From contig DHOL01000012.1 in the NCBI GenBank assembly GCA_002410755.1, forward strand, positions 12,794-46,786: a stretch of 33,993 nucleotides of DNA. The letters run 5' to 3'. Below, in pieces: positions 1 to 8,300 of this stretch. Both the position numbers and the translations under genes were made by a program. This DNA comes from Ruminococcaceae bacterium UBA5391 (lineage in GTDB: Bacteria > Bacillota > Clostridia > Oscillospirales > Acutalibacteraceae). The notes under the pieces are model-generated. The model saw nothing but the letters and a program-made list of their open reading frames with translations, made no database searches and was not told the DNA's origin. How positions within the stretch are numbered: the first letter of the stretch is position 1; the number at the start of each line of letters is the position of its first letter.

Positions 1-882
1 GTTCCCTCCGTCTTCCGAGGACTCAAGTACGAGCGGGGACCTTGGCCCCCAGTTGGTGCCAACCGGATTGCAGACGAGGAAGAGACGTCCGTCCACCGTT
101 TTCGTAAGGTCAATTCCACTGTTATTGTTCGGCAGCCCTGTTCGGTACGCACGGCACCAGGAAATACCGCTGTCTGGCGAGTCACTCCGGTAAATCCAGC
201 CTTCGGAACTGCGCATCAGCATGGAAACATGTCCTGGCGACGATTCCCAAAGTGTTGGCTGAATGACGCCGCGCCCAGAATAGGACTGTTCTGAAACGGG
301 GATTTCCCGGGTGCCGGACAAAGCGGAAGCCGTGTTGCCGAGGTCTGCCAGAATTTCATTGCTTTTCTGCCAAGTTTTACCTTCATCATCCGAGCGGTCG
401 ACAAAGCAGCGCCATTCACCGGATTCCAGCGAAGCCGGTGCAAGAAGCCGGCCATCTGAGAGGCGGAGAATGTTATTTCGCACAGGGCCTCTGCCGCCGA
501 TATCTCCCGGGACCAGCTCATGTGGCACCGACCAGTGTTTACCAAAATCGTCCGACTGCGTCAGCCAGGTTTGCCAGGAAGCAATCTCAGCACCTTTTTT
601 GTAAAAAAGCAAAAGGTCCTTGTCCCTGTTGACAAATGGCACGGGATTCCAATGTGGGATATCACCGTCCTGCGTAAGAACACGCGGTTTATCCCAGAAG
701 CCTTCCGTACGCCGGGCACCCCAGATTTTTACGTCGTCTGCACCTTCCCGAGTTCCGGCAAACCATGCTGCAAAAATGCTGCCGTCCGGCAGGATGGAAA
801 GGCTTGAAGCGTGGCAGCTCTGGAATGGCACGTTACTTTCATCAAAAATAAATTCCTTGGAAAAACTGCGGATCCCCTTCAT
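1..882 (-). CDS. BNR/Asp-box sialidase-like protein, partial (C-terminus off the left edge)
   Basis: The frame is open from an ATG at 882 to the window edge, giving 294 residues. The visible part has four Asp-box signatures (S-x-D-x-G-x-x-W type): SDDFGKHW at 110-117, SDDEGKTW at 164-171, SPDSGISW at 235-242, and the start of another at 289. The motif FAGTREGADDVKIWGARR near 41-58 is typical of the predicted-neuraminidase (COG4692-like, BNR_2) group of six-bladed propellers. The classical N-terminal FRIP motif of GH33 sialidases is not seen, so sialidase activity is not assured. There is no signal peptide, so it is probably cytoplasmic. The gene starts 7 bases after the upstream permease, and its Shine-Dalgarno sequence (AAAGGATGA) contains the permease stop codon, implying translational coupling. 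It is the last visible gene of the transporter operon. Propeller enzymes of this kind can act on other acidic sugars, so substrate is open. Confidence 0.8.
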   Translation of the reverse strand, partial: MKGIRSFSKEFIFDESNVPFQSCHASSLSILPDGSIFAAWFAGTREGADDVKIWGARRTEGFWDKPRVLTQDGDIPHWNPVPFVNRDKDLLLFYKKGAEIASWQTWLTQSDDFGKHWSVPHELVPGDIGGRGPVRNNILRLSDGRLLAPASLESGEWRCFVDRSDDEGKTWQKSNEILADLGNTASALSGTREIPVSEQSYSGRGVIQPTLWESSPGHVSMLMRSSEGWIYRSDSPDSGISWCRAYRTGLPNNNSGIDLTKTVDGRLFLVCNPVGTNWGPRSPLVLESSEDGGN

Positions 883-889
883 CTGTACT

Positions 890-1723
890 TCATCCTTTTA
901 TTCCTGAACTTGCAATACCCTGCACGAAATAACGCTGTAAGGCAAGAAAAACAATTAGTGTTGGAACAATGGCCATCATGCAGCCGGCGAGTGCAGTGCC
1001 ATACTGAAATTGAGCATTGGAATTCGCTGTCCCCATAAACTGCGCGATACCAACCGGAAGAGTCTTTAGGTCATCATCACGGATTGCAATCATTGGCCAG
1101 AGAAAACTGTTCCAGTTGCTGATAAAAGTGAGGAATGTCACGGTAGAGAGGGCAGGTTTGGAGAGGGGCAGCATGATTTGTGCGAAAATGCGGAACTCAC
1201 TGCACCCGTCAATTCGTGCGGCTTCCTCAAGCTCATTCGGCAAGCTGTGGAAAAAACTTGTCAAAATAAAAATGCTGGTGACGTTTGCAACAGACGGAAG
1301 GATAATTGCCGTGAGGGTATTCAGCAGTTTAAGCTTTGCGCACATCAGATAAAGTGGGATAACATAAGCTTGGATTGGGATAAGCAGCATGGCTACGACA
1401 GTGCCGTAAAGCACCTTTTTTCCGCGGAACTGAAAACGCCCGAATGCATAAGCTGCGAGCGATGAGCAGATGAGGATAAGCAACGTGCCTGCAACCGTTG
1501 TAATAAGACTATTCTGTCCCCATGCAAGATAGGGGTATTTTTTTAACACCTCGGAATAATTGGAAGCGGTGAAGGCCTTTGGAATCCAGTGCGGAGGATA
1601 GCTGAGGATTTCTGCTTCAGGCTTGAAAGAACATATCAGTCCCCACGCAATTGGAAAGAGAAAGACTGCGGAGACAAGAACCAAGACGAAATATTTCAGA
1701 GAACTTTTTAAGCGCTTTTTCAA
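890..1723 (-). CDS. ABC sugar transporter permease, MalG/CUT1 type
   Basis: Inner-membrane subunit of a carbohydrate importer. The 277-aa product is the usual size for MalG-like permeases, with a first membrane segment at about residues 11-32 followed by several more hydrophobic segments. The cytoplasmic EAA loop that docks on the ATPase is clear at about 164-190 (NELEEAARIDGCSEF, then ILPLSKP-like residues). The start is a TTG at 1723, six bases after the stop of the upstream permease. The next in-frame ATG is more than 100 residues in and would remove two membrane segments, so TTG is favoured. It pairs with the neighbouring MalF-like permease and the lipoprotein upstream. No ATPase gene is present; in many Firmicutes a shared MsiK-like ATPase encoded elsewhere energises such systems (family knowledge). 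Confidence 0.93.
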   Translation of the reverse strand: MKKRLKSSLKYFVLVLVSAVFLFPIAWGLICSFKPEAEILSYPPHWIPKAFTASNYSEVLKKYPYLAWGQNSLITTVAGTLLILICSSLAAYAFGRFQFRGKKVLYGTVVAMLLIPIQAYVIPLYLMCAKLKLLNTLTAIILPSVANVTSIFILTSFFHSLPNELEEAARIDGCSEFRIFAQIMLPLSKPALSTVTFLTFISNWNSFLWPMIAIRDDDLKTLPVGIAQFMGTANSNAQFQYGTALAGCMMAIVPTLIVFLALQRYFVQGIASSGIKG

Positions 1724-1729
1724 TTCTGC

Positions 1730-2662
1730 TCACATCTCTTCACTTTTCATCAGTCTGTTCTGAATCCATATTATCAGAACAAGGATTATCAGAATAGCTA
1801 TTTCAATAGTGGAGCCATAGCCAAGCTCGTAATTTTGAAATGCAGAAGTATAAAGGTACTGTACCATCGTCAGGGTGGATGTTCCCGGGCCGCCGTTCGT
1901 CATGACGTAAATCTGGTCGAAAAGCTGAACCGTGTTGACAAGCGTCAATGTAATAACCATTGAGGTGATTGGCTTCAGCATCGGCAGCGTTATTTTGAAA
2001 AAAGTCTGTGTCTTCGATGCGCCGTCAATCTGGGAAGCTTCATACAATTCATTTGGGATTCCCTGTAGGCCCGCAAGGAACAACACCATGTTGTAGCCGA
2101 TATAAGTCCAGACAACAACAACCGCAACGGAAGCAAGAGCGGTTTTACTGCTTGTGATCCAATGGACGCTGGGACTGCCCATTTGTTTCAGGTAATAGTT
2201 TAAAATGCCGAAGTTGTCGTCGTACATCCAGTTCCAGATGATGCCCACAACGGCTGGAATCAGGACATAGGGGATGATTGCGATTGCCCTGCCCACATTT
2301 CTGCCATGCATCTTTTGGTTTAAAAAAATAGCAAGCAGGAGGCTGAAAAGAATCAGCGGCGGAAGCGTTAAAACGAAGAAAATGAGAGTGTTTAGAAGAG
2401 AAACATGAAAATTTGAATCTGTCAACAGCCTTTTGAAGTTATCGAAGCTGACAAAAACAGGCTTCCCGGCAAGGTCCCATTTGGTAAAGCTAATGAAAAT
2501 CCCTGCAACGCTTGGCCCGAAGCGGAAAATTGTAAAAATAATCAGATATGGAGCCAGAAAAAGAGCGGCCACCTTTCCCTGGGAGCCCCATGGGGACTTC
2601 GTCCGGCTTTTTTTAGGCCGGCACGCCCCGGCAGCACTTGCACTGCTCTGCGTGTTCAGCAT
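1730..2662 (-). CDS. ABC sugar transporter permease, MalF/UgpA type
   Basis: Inner-membrane permease partner of the following MalG-like protein. The 310-aa product has a short basic, Ala/Ser-rich cytoplasmic N-terminus, a first membrane segment at about residues 32-57, and about five more. The EAA loop is readable near residues 205-235 (NELYEASQIDGASKTQTFF, then a TLPMLKP-like end). The ATG at 2662 is preceded by AAGGAG at a 10-base spacing. It lies 89 bases downstream of the binding-protein gene, and that gap holds a 12-bp perfect hairpin likely to set the ratio of binding protein to permease. The family imports oligosaccharides or glycerol-phosphate-type substrates; the actual ligand cannot be read from the sequence. 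Confidence 0.93.
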   Translation of the reverse strand: MLNTQSSASAAGACRPKKSRTKSPWGSQGKVAALFLAPYLIIFTIFRFGPSVAGIFISFTKWDLAGKPVFVSFDNFKRLLTDSNFHVSLLNTLIFFVLTLPPLILFSLLLAIFLNQKMHGRNVGRAIAIIPYVLIPAVVGIIWNWMYDDNFGILNYYLKQMGSPSVHWITSSKTALASVAVVVVWTYIGYNMVLFLAGLQGIPNELYEASQIDGASKTQTFFKITLPMLKPITSMVITLTLVNTVQLFDQIYVMTNGGPGTSTLTMVQYLYTSAFQNYELGYGSTIEIAILIILVLIIWIQNRLMKSEEM

Positions 2663-2704
2663 AAACGCATCACTCCTTGAGGCTGAAATTATTGATGGAA
2701 ATCG

Positions 2705-2739
2705 GCCCGCCCCTGCGCTTTACCTGTGCAGGGGCGGGC
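2705..2739 (-). other. Intercistronic hairpin between binding-protein and permease genes
   Basis: Perfect 12-bp GC-rich inverted repeat (GCCCGCCCCTGC at 2705-2716, GCAGGGGCGGGC at 2728-2739) with an 11-base loop, 12 bases after the binding-protein stop codon on the transcribed strand. No T-run follows, so it is more likely an mRNA 3'-end stabiliser or processing barrier than a full terminator. Such elements commonly keep binding-protein message above permease message. Confidence 0.75.
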
Positions 2740-2751
2740 TTCTCTGATAAA

Positions 2752-4059
2752 TTAGCTGGCGAGCACTTTGTTGATGTCAGTTTCAAGCTGTGTGACGATT
2801 CCTCCTGCATCCCGGTTATTTAGAAGAGCCGACTGGGCAGCAGTGAGAATCGGGCTTGGAGCGGCGCTTGAGAAAATCTTCGTTGCCTTTGGATGGGCGG
2901 GCAGGAAGGTGACATAGTCAAGCTCTGCCTTGTAAGCGTTGATTCCCTTGAGGTTTGTTGCAGCTTTCTGAGCGGCAATGTTGGCTGGAATCTGGCCGGA
3001 GAGCGCCCATTTTGCGGAATTGTCGGAAAGCCATTTTACAAATGTCTGAGCGGCTTTCTGTTTTGTGGAGTTGCTGTTCTTTGGAAGGGCAAGCAGCTCA
3101 GAAGCGCCCCATACCGCTTTCTTTTCAAAAATCTGCGGATAGACTGCGGTGTCCCAGTTAAACGTAACGGTGTTCATGCCGGAAAGCTGCCAGTTGCCGT
3201 CAACCACCATGGCAACGGTCCCGGCCTTAAAGTCGTCGATAGGAGATTTTTCGCCAATCGGTACGACTTTATATTTGTAGGCGAGATCTTCAAAGAATTG
3301 AATGGCATTAGCTGTCTTTGTCTTGTCGAGGGTTATTTTTGTCATATCGCTGGTGAAGGGGTTGTAGCCCTGCTGGTTCATCAGAGCATAGATTTGGTAG
3401 AACGTATGGTGATTTTGCAGGAATCCGAATCCATATTGCTTAACGCTTTTTGCGTTAAATCCGCTTTCCGTGGAATTTTTCCCGCTGGTGTCGACAGTAA
3501 GCTTTTGGGCGTCGGCAATCAGCTCATCCTTTGTAGCAGGGGCTTTGTCGATGCCGGCACTCTTGAAGAGGTCTTTGTTGTAATAGAGAGCGTGCATGTT
3601 GATGTCGAGCGGCACTCCATACAGGACGCCGTCGCTCAGGCAGCCGTCCCATGCTGTTTTAACGTAATCGCTTTCCTTCAAATTCATGGACTTGATGGCA
3701 TTGCTGTCCAGCACGCCCATCTTGACGAATTGGCCCATTTCAAATGTGTGCATGGCAACAACGTCCGGCGTGGAATTAGCCTGGTAATCTGCGAGAAACT
3801 TTGTGAACATATTGGTCCACTGCTGAGAAGTGAAGTTGACTTTAACTGCCGTCTGGCTTGCGTTAAAGTCGCTGACAAGACCTTTCATCTTTTCAAGGTC
3901 TGCTCCAGTCCAGCCGCCATAGAAATTGATTTCCGTCGTCCCTGTTGTAGTCTGGCCGGCGGAAGCAGCCGAGGAACTTTGGGAACCTTTATTCCCGCAG
4001 CCTGTGAACCCTGCTGCTAGAAGTGCGCATGCTGTAAGGATACAAACTAGCCTTTTCAT
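2752..4059 (-). CDS. ABC transporter extracellular sugar-binding lipoprotein (family 1)
   Basis: High-affinity receptor of the CUT1-type importer, anchored outside the membrane. The 435-aa product begins with a lipoprotein signal peptide: basic MKR, a hydrophobic stretch, then a lipobox-like FTGC with the lipidated cysteine at residue 21, followed by a Gly/Ser/Ala/Thr-rich linker to about residue 43. The mature part has the features of family 1 solute-binding proteins, such as INFYGGWTGADLEKM-like text at its start and a G-x-V-A-M-V-V-D-G-N-W motif in the C-terminal half. The ATG at 4059 has GGGAGG upstream. It is the only clearly exported protein among the visible genes, so oligosaccharides are probably imported intact and cut inside. 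Ligand unknown; the gene order with an aldolase and BNR protein suggests a sialic-acid-like or other acidic sugar. Confidence 0.95.
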   Translation of the reverse strand: MKRLVCILTACALLAAGFTGCGNKGSQSSSAASAGQTTTGTTEINFYGGWTGADLEKMKGLVSDFNASQTAVKVNFTSQQWTNMFTKFLADYQANSTPDVVAMHTFEMGQFVKMGVLDSNAIKSMNLKESDYVKTAWDGCLSDGVLYGVPLDINMHALYYNKDLFKSAGIDKAPATKDELIADAQKLTVDTSGKNSTESGFNAKSVKQYGFGFLQNHHTFYQIYALMNQQGYNPFTSDMTKITLDKTKTANAIQFFEDLAYKYKVVPIGEKSPIDDFKAGTVAMVVDGNWQLSGMNTVTFNWDTAVYPQIFEKKAVWGASELLALPKNSNSTKQKAAQTFVKWLSDNSAKWALSGQIPANIAAQKAATNLKGINAYKAELDYVTFLPAHPKATKIFSSAAPSPILTAAQSALLNNRDAGGIVTQLETDINKVLAS

Positions 4060-4131
4060 CTTTATTTCCTCCCATTATTAAAAGATAATAAATGATAAAC
4101 AGCCTTTTTGAGACTGTGGGCTGACACTGTA

Positions 4132-5058
4132 TCAAATACCGAGTTTTGCTTCCATCCTCAAAGTGAGCTCCCGAAGCTGCTCCAGTGCAGTGAAGTCATC
4201 TTTACTGAGCCCGGCCTGTAGGGTTTTGCGGCACCGCTCAGACATTGGTACAAAGTACCGGTTGAGATAAGCCTTTGCATTCTGCGGATAATTTTTCAGC
4301 TCAATGTAAGAGCAAAAAGTGAGGACATTTTGAAGCCTCTGCGAAGTCTCCGGGCTATCCTGCCAGTGCTTTACCAGCCAGGCATAAAGCCTCATCTGAA
4401 AATTTGCCATCACGCCGCTGTACCCGGAAGCACCAGACCGCAGACTGCCAAGCAGTGTAGCGGTATTGGCATTGTAAAGGTGTATTGGTGATCCTTTAAG
4501 AAGCTTCAGCTTTGCTTCAATCTGCGGCAGGCTGCAGCAGGTATCTTTCAGGAAATAAAAGCGACCGGATTTTATGCAGTAGTCGAGGATTGGCGGGGTC
4601 AAAAGACGTTTATATGGGTACGGGCATTCATAAAAGCCAAGCGGGATTTCCTTTGGCAGAACACGAATGAGGTGGTCAAGGCGGTCAAGCAAAATGGAAT
4701 CAGATTCATCCGGCGCTGCAAGGCGATTGCTGATAAGGATGACTGCATCGACGCCGCAGTCCGCAATAGCGGAAAGCTCTCGTTTTTGATCTTCCATACT
4801 GTACGAAATGTGACCGGATGCAACAACCGGCACCCGTCCGGCAGCCTGCTCTACAACAAACCGTGTAAGCTTTGTCCTTTCTTCTAAGGAAAGATAGAAA
4901 ATTTCACTGGACTGGCATGTGGAAAACAGCCCGCCTGCCCCGTTTGTAATATAGAGGTCCGTCAGTTTTCCAAGGGCGGTGTAATCAATCGATCCATCTT
5001 CACGGAAAGGGGTAATCATAGTCGGCCATGCACTGTTGGGAAAAGGAAAATGAGACAT
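4132..5058 (-). CDS. DHDPS/N-acetylneuraminate lyase family aldolase
   Basis: Class I pyruvate-dependent (beta/alpha)8 aldolase. The 308-aa product is the usual family length. The Schiff-base lysine is readable at K171 (FYFLKDTCC) and the catalytic tyrosine at Y143 (GFYECPYPY). The usual GTTGE pyruvate-carboxylate loop is replaced by GAGGLFSTCQSSE near 40-52, which is divergent. A TTG six bases further upstream is in frame, but the GGAGG at 5066-5070 lies 7 bases from the ATG at 5058 and almost touches the TTG, so the ATG is chosen. It is the first gene of the operon, before the binding protein. Placement beside a BNR/sialidase-like protein suggests an N-acetylneuraminate-lyase-like role (Neu5Ac to ManNAc plus pyruvate), but 2-keto-3-deoxy-acid aldolases share the family, so the substrate is not settled. 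Confidence 0.88.
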   Translation of the reverse strand: MSHFPFPNSAWPTMITPFREDGSIDYTALGKLTDLYITNGAGGLFSTCQSSEIFYLSLEERTKLTRFVVEQAAGRVPVVASGHISYSMEDQKRELSAIADCGVDAVILISNRLAAPDESDSILLDRLDHLIRVLPKEIPLGFYECPYPYKRLLTPPILDYCIKSGRFYFLKDTCCSLPQIEAKLKLLKGSPIHLYNANTATLLGSLRSGASGYSGVMANFQMRLYAWLVKHWQDSPETSQRLQNVLTFCSYIELKNYPQNAKAYLNRYFVPMSERCRKTLQAGLSKDDFTALEQLRELTLRMEAKLGI

Positions 5059-5080
5059 ATCCAATCCTCCATCCCATAAT

Positions 5081-5097
5081 ATTCATTATAAATGAAT
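5081..5097. promoter_or_regulatory. Palindromic operator candidate 1 (leader of the leftward operon)
   Basis: Perfect palindrome with 7-bp arms and 3-base centre (ATTCATT-ATA-AATGAAT). Its core TTC-N2-TATAA-N2-GAA is shared with the palindrome at 5134-5148; centres are 52 bp apart, close to five helical turns. It lies in the predicted 5' untranslated region of the aldolase gene, 22 bases upstream of its start codon. Confidence 0.55.
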
Positions 5098-5133
5098 ACA
5101 TGTTTTAATTTGATTCACTAATATAATACAACG

Positions 5134-5148
5134 TTCTATATAATAGAA
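5134..5148. promoter_or_regulatory. Palindromic operator candidate 2 (overlaps the -10 of the leftward promoter)
   Basis: Palindrome with 6-bp arms and 3-base centre (TTCTAT-ATA-ATAGAA on the plus strand), matching the core of the 5081-5097 palindrome at 11 of 15 positions. It overlaps the predicted -10 hexamer and start site of the leftward operon, the position expected for a repressor site. Confidence 0.55.
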
Positions 5149-5173
5149 TAACTGTCTTTTACGCTTTTGTCAA
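5145..5173 (-). promoter_or_regulatory. Sigma-A-like promoter of the aldolase-transporter operon
   Basis: On the minus strand a perfect -35 (TTGACA, 5173-5168) is followed after 17 bases by TATTCT (5150-5145), a 4/6 match to TATAAT. The predicted start site is near 5138, about 80 bases upstream of the aldolase ATG. Confidence 0.65.
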
Positions 5174-5344
5174 TATCTTTAAATAATCTTTAAAAAATCT
5201 GTGCAAGACGTTTATACCTGTGCAGCAAATTTGGAATATGCTGACTTGCTGCTATTATTTGTATTCTTGCAGCCGAAAATGCGGGCATTTGCAGAATCCG
5301 TCAAAAATCAGCCGGTTTCCGGCCTGTTCAGGGAACGGAGAATC

Positions 5345-5353
5345 TGCTACAAT
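5345..5353 (+). promoter_or_regulatory. Candidate extended -10 promoter of the 1097-aa gene
   Basis: TG-C-TACAAT at 5345-5353 is a 5/6 extended -10 element. Only a poor -35 (TGTTCA, 5325-5330) sits 17 bases upstream, as expected for an activator-dependent promoter. It would give a very short leader ending at the strong ribosome binding site. Confidence 0.4.
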
Positions 5354-5365
5354 GGGGAAGAAATT

Positions 5366-5375
5366 AAGGAGGGGG
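5366..5375 (+). promoter_or_regulatory. Ribosome binding site fixing the start at 5385
   Basis: AAGGAGGGGG lies 9 bases before the ATG at 5385. This decides the start against in-frame codons up to 165 bases further upstream, none of which has a comparable site. Confidence 0.85.
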
Positions 5376-5384
5376 AAAGCTGGA

Positions 5385-8300
5385 ATGAAACAGATCTGTT
5401 TTACTGCGGAGTGGGGGACATGGACAGGCTACTTTGCGGAAAAATATCTTGCACGCTATGACTTCAGCGGTCACTTGGAAACGGAAGACGGCACAGTCCT
5501 CCGTGTGGAACGGATTCTTTACCCGAAAGATGCGTGGGGGCCGTTCATCTTTTCAAAGCAATTTATAGAGTATGGGAAAACAGAGTGGGAGTCTCACCTT
5601 TGCAACTGCTTTGATGGTATCCGTGTGACGGCAGAAGCGGACGGAAAGACGGTTTTCCGGATAGTCACGAAAATGGGAACTGCGGAGTTCACGCCGGATA
5701 CATTACAGAAAAATGGCCATCTTGTTTTTCATGTTGGCGAAAAATATGCCATGGCAATTATCCATATTGAACCGGCAGAGCCAGCCTGGAGGGCTGCACC
5801 GCTGCTTCCGGGTGAAGTACGGGTGCCGGGTTCCGCATTCTCAGGGCGTCAGGCGGATTTCTTTGGGGTTCGGGGGGTCGCTGTGCCTCCGGGAGGAATG
5901 GAGTCCGCCTGTTTCCGCATGTCTTTCCCGCAGACGCGGTGCGAGACGGACTGCATGTCTGTTCAATGCCTTTTGCGCTTTCTTATTTCAGAAAGCCCGG
6001 AAAAAGAAAAAAAGGCCCGCGGTCTGCCGAATTTCCTTTTGAAGGTCAATGGAAAAGAAATCTACCGGAATGCAACGTTTACGACCTATCATGACACGAA
6101 TTCGCAGTTCCTGGAGGAAGTTCCTTTTGAGCTTCCCGCAGAGTGTTTTATTTCCGGGGAAAACCGTGTGGAACTGGACAATCTTGACGAAAAATTCACG
6201 GTGCTTGTACCGATGGTTCGTTTTGTGCCGGAGATTCATCATCATATGGAAATTGTCTCCTGCCCAAAGTGGGCTGTAGTGGGGCGGCCATTCTGCATCA
6301 TTGTCCGGTGCACGGCTGGTGCGGCAAGACTCCGCGTCGATTATGATCCCCTGCTGTTTGAGCCGGCCTTGCCGGAGACAGATGTTTCTTCCCGCCACCT
6401 GATGTACCGCGGGAAAATGTACCCGATTCCCGACAACGAAGAGTTCCTTGGTGCGGGTGAGCATGAATTTTATTTCCGCGCAAAACAGCCATCCCGCAAA
6501 GGGACGATCCGGTTTACGGATACCTGGAGCGGCGCTTACGGCGAAGCCGTTATAGGGGAGTGCTGGGCAACTGCCGGTGAAGATGTCCCGTCAAAAGTTG
6601 GGGTGGAAATCAAGACCGGCACACCTTGGCAGTACCGCTACCTTGTCCGGAAAATCCTCAGGGAGCAGCTTGGAAATCTTGTTGTTTTCCGGGACTACCA
6701 TAACCGTTTTACCGGATGGCAGGAACTTTGGGAAGCCGCTGCGGATTGCCGCAAATACGGGTTTTATACCGATGCAATCAGCATGAAAGATCAGGAAATT
6801 GTTGCTTCAGCTTCTGCAGAGCGCTGCCAATGCGCAGGCGGCCACGAATGTACCGGAATTTTTTACGGTGCGCGTGAACCGGAAAACCTCAGCCGCACAA
6901 TGCGCGACGCGGAGACTGCTTCCATAAACCTTCTGCGGACCGTTGCAGAAGGGTATCGGATTCCGGGTGTCCCCGTAGCAACAGGCGATGCGAGCGGGGG
7001 AAGCCGGGAAGCATACCTTGCGGGATTTGATGTGCTGCGCCATGAAACATTTGTCGCCCATAACCTGCTGGTTCTGCCGAATGCGCGCGGTTGTGCTAAG
7101 GCATTCCATAAAAAAATATGGGGTGCCCATATTGCCACACAGCACAATGCACAGCCGGAGCTGGATGATGGCCTGCGCCGTTACTGGCTCGGCTTTGCGC
7201 TTGCCTGGGTAACCGGCGCAAATTTCCTTTTTGAAGAAGACTCCATGTTCCTCTGTTTCAAATATTACCGTATGGTAGGAGATGATTACCTGCCGCGCCG
7301 CAAGCGTGAGCTTTGTGCTGAATTTTATAAGTACACCCAGACGCATCCGCGCCCCGGCAGGCCGAGAGTGAATATTGCTGTAGTCCAGGGGCGCTATGCG
7401 CCGCCGTTCAACGGCATCAGTACGACAAACTACGGCGAACCGCCCAAGGACGAAACCCTGAAGAACGAAAATTTCCCCGTCTGGGGCATGGCCGGTTGCC
7501 GCAAATGGGAATGGGGCTGGCGCCAGCCGGAAAAAGGCTACCATCTGCTTGAGACACTTGCCCCCGACATCTGCCTTAATCCACTGAATCAGGACTCTGC
7601 AAAAGTAAGGCGCTTTTTCAGCGGGGATCCAAAAGGTGAATTTGATTTTCTGCCGGTCGAGGCGGACGGGGAAACCTTTGCGGATTACCGCCTGATGCTC
7701 CTGCTTGCGTGGCATACGATGGAACCAAACACAGAGCAGCAGGGGAAAGATTACTGCAATGACTATGAAAAATTCCTCCATTATGCGGAAGGCGGCGGCA
7801 CACTGTTCCTTTCTGTCCCGCACCTCACAACGCGCTCCGACCGTGAGTTCCTGCTTACCATGGATGACCTGCGGCTCATTTATGGCGGTGATGTTTCGGA
7901 CCTCTGCGGTGTTCGTGTACTTGGCAAGTCAAAGACAGTGTTTTCCGGCGCGTCAGGCAGGGGGAGCCTCACCGGGGTTGATTTAATGCGCAGGCAAAGC
8001 CTAATCCGCCGGCCAAATGTCCGGGCTGATGAGGATGGCCCGTGTTGCCTTGCGGATGTTGAACTCTGCGGGGCGGAGACTGTTGTTGCAGATACTGCGA
8101 GCGGGAAGCCGCTCATTGTGCGGAACCGCGTCGGGAAAGGTTTTGTCTACCTGCTCTGCACCTATGCCTATCCGGGCCACGAAGCGCTTCGGGACTTTAT
8201 GCCGAATTTTCTCGATGAGCTGATAACGCGCTATGTGCCGCGCAGCGTTTCCGTTGAGGATCCATCCGGCGATGTGTACTGGTCCGTCTGGAAATCTTCT

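Larger units (their letters stand above)
5059..5384. promoter_or_regulatory. Divergent intergenic control region
   Basis: This 326-base, strongly AT-rich gap between divergent genes contains a sigma-A-like promoter for the leftward transporter operon, two related palindromes, and a weaker extended -10 for the rightward gene. An open frame reaches back to 5220 upstream of the rightward gene, but its composition and lack of a ribosome binding site argue against translation. A small GC-rich inverted repeat (GCCGG-TTT-CCGGC, 5311-5323) lies just upstream of the rightward extended -10. Confidence 0.8.

Noticed and set aside
1-882. Firm call as a GH33 sialidase (NanH)
   Set aside because: Asp boxes are clear, but the FRIP motif is absent in the visible part and the catalytic Tyr/Glu and last Arg may lie off the edge; kept as sialidase-like.
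2893-4020. Long open frame (375 codons) antisense to the solute-binding protein gene
   Set aside because: It lies fully opposite a gene with a signal peptide and family motifs, has no recognisable protein features and no ribosome binding site; it arises from codon composition.
4100-4123. Possible terminator between the aldolase and binding-protein genes (CAGCC/GGCTG)
   Set aside because: Only 5 bp of stem with a 14-base loop and three T residues after it; too weak to call.
4132-5058. Firm call as nanA
   Set aside because: Catalytic Lys and Tyr fit the family, but the carboxylate-binding loop is divergent and context is mixed, so the substrate is left open.
5220-5384. N-terminal extension of the 1097-aa protein
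   Set aside because: It reads through AT-rich promoter DNA with Cys-rich text, while a strong ribosome binding site marks the ATG at 5385.
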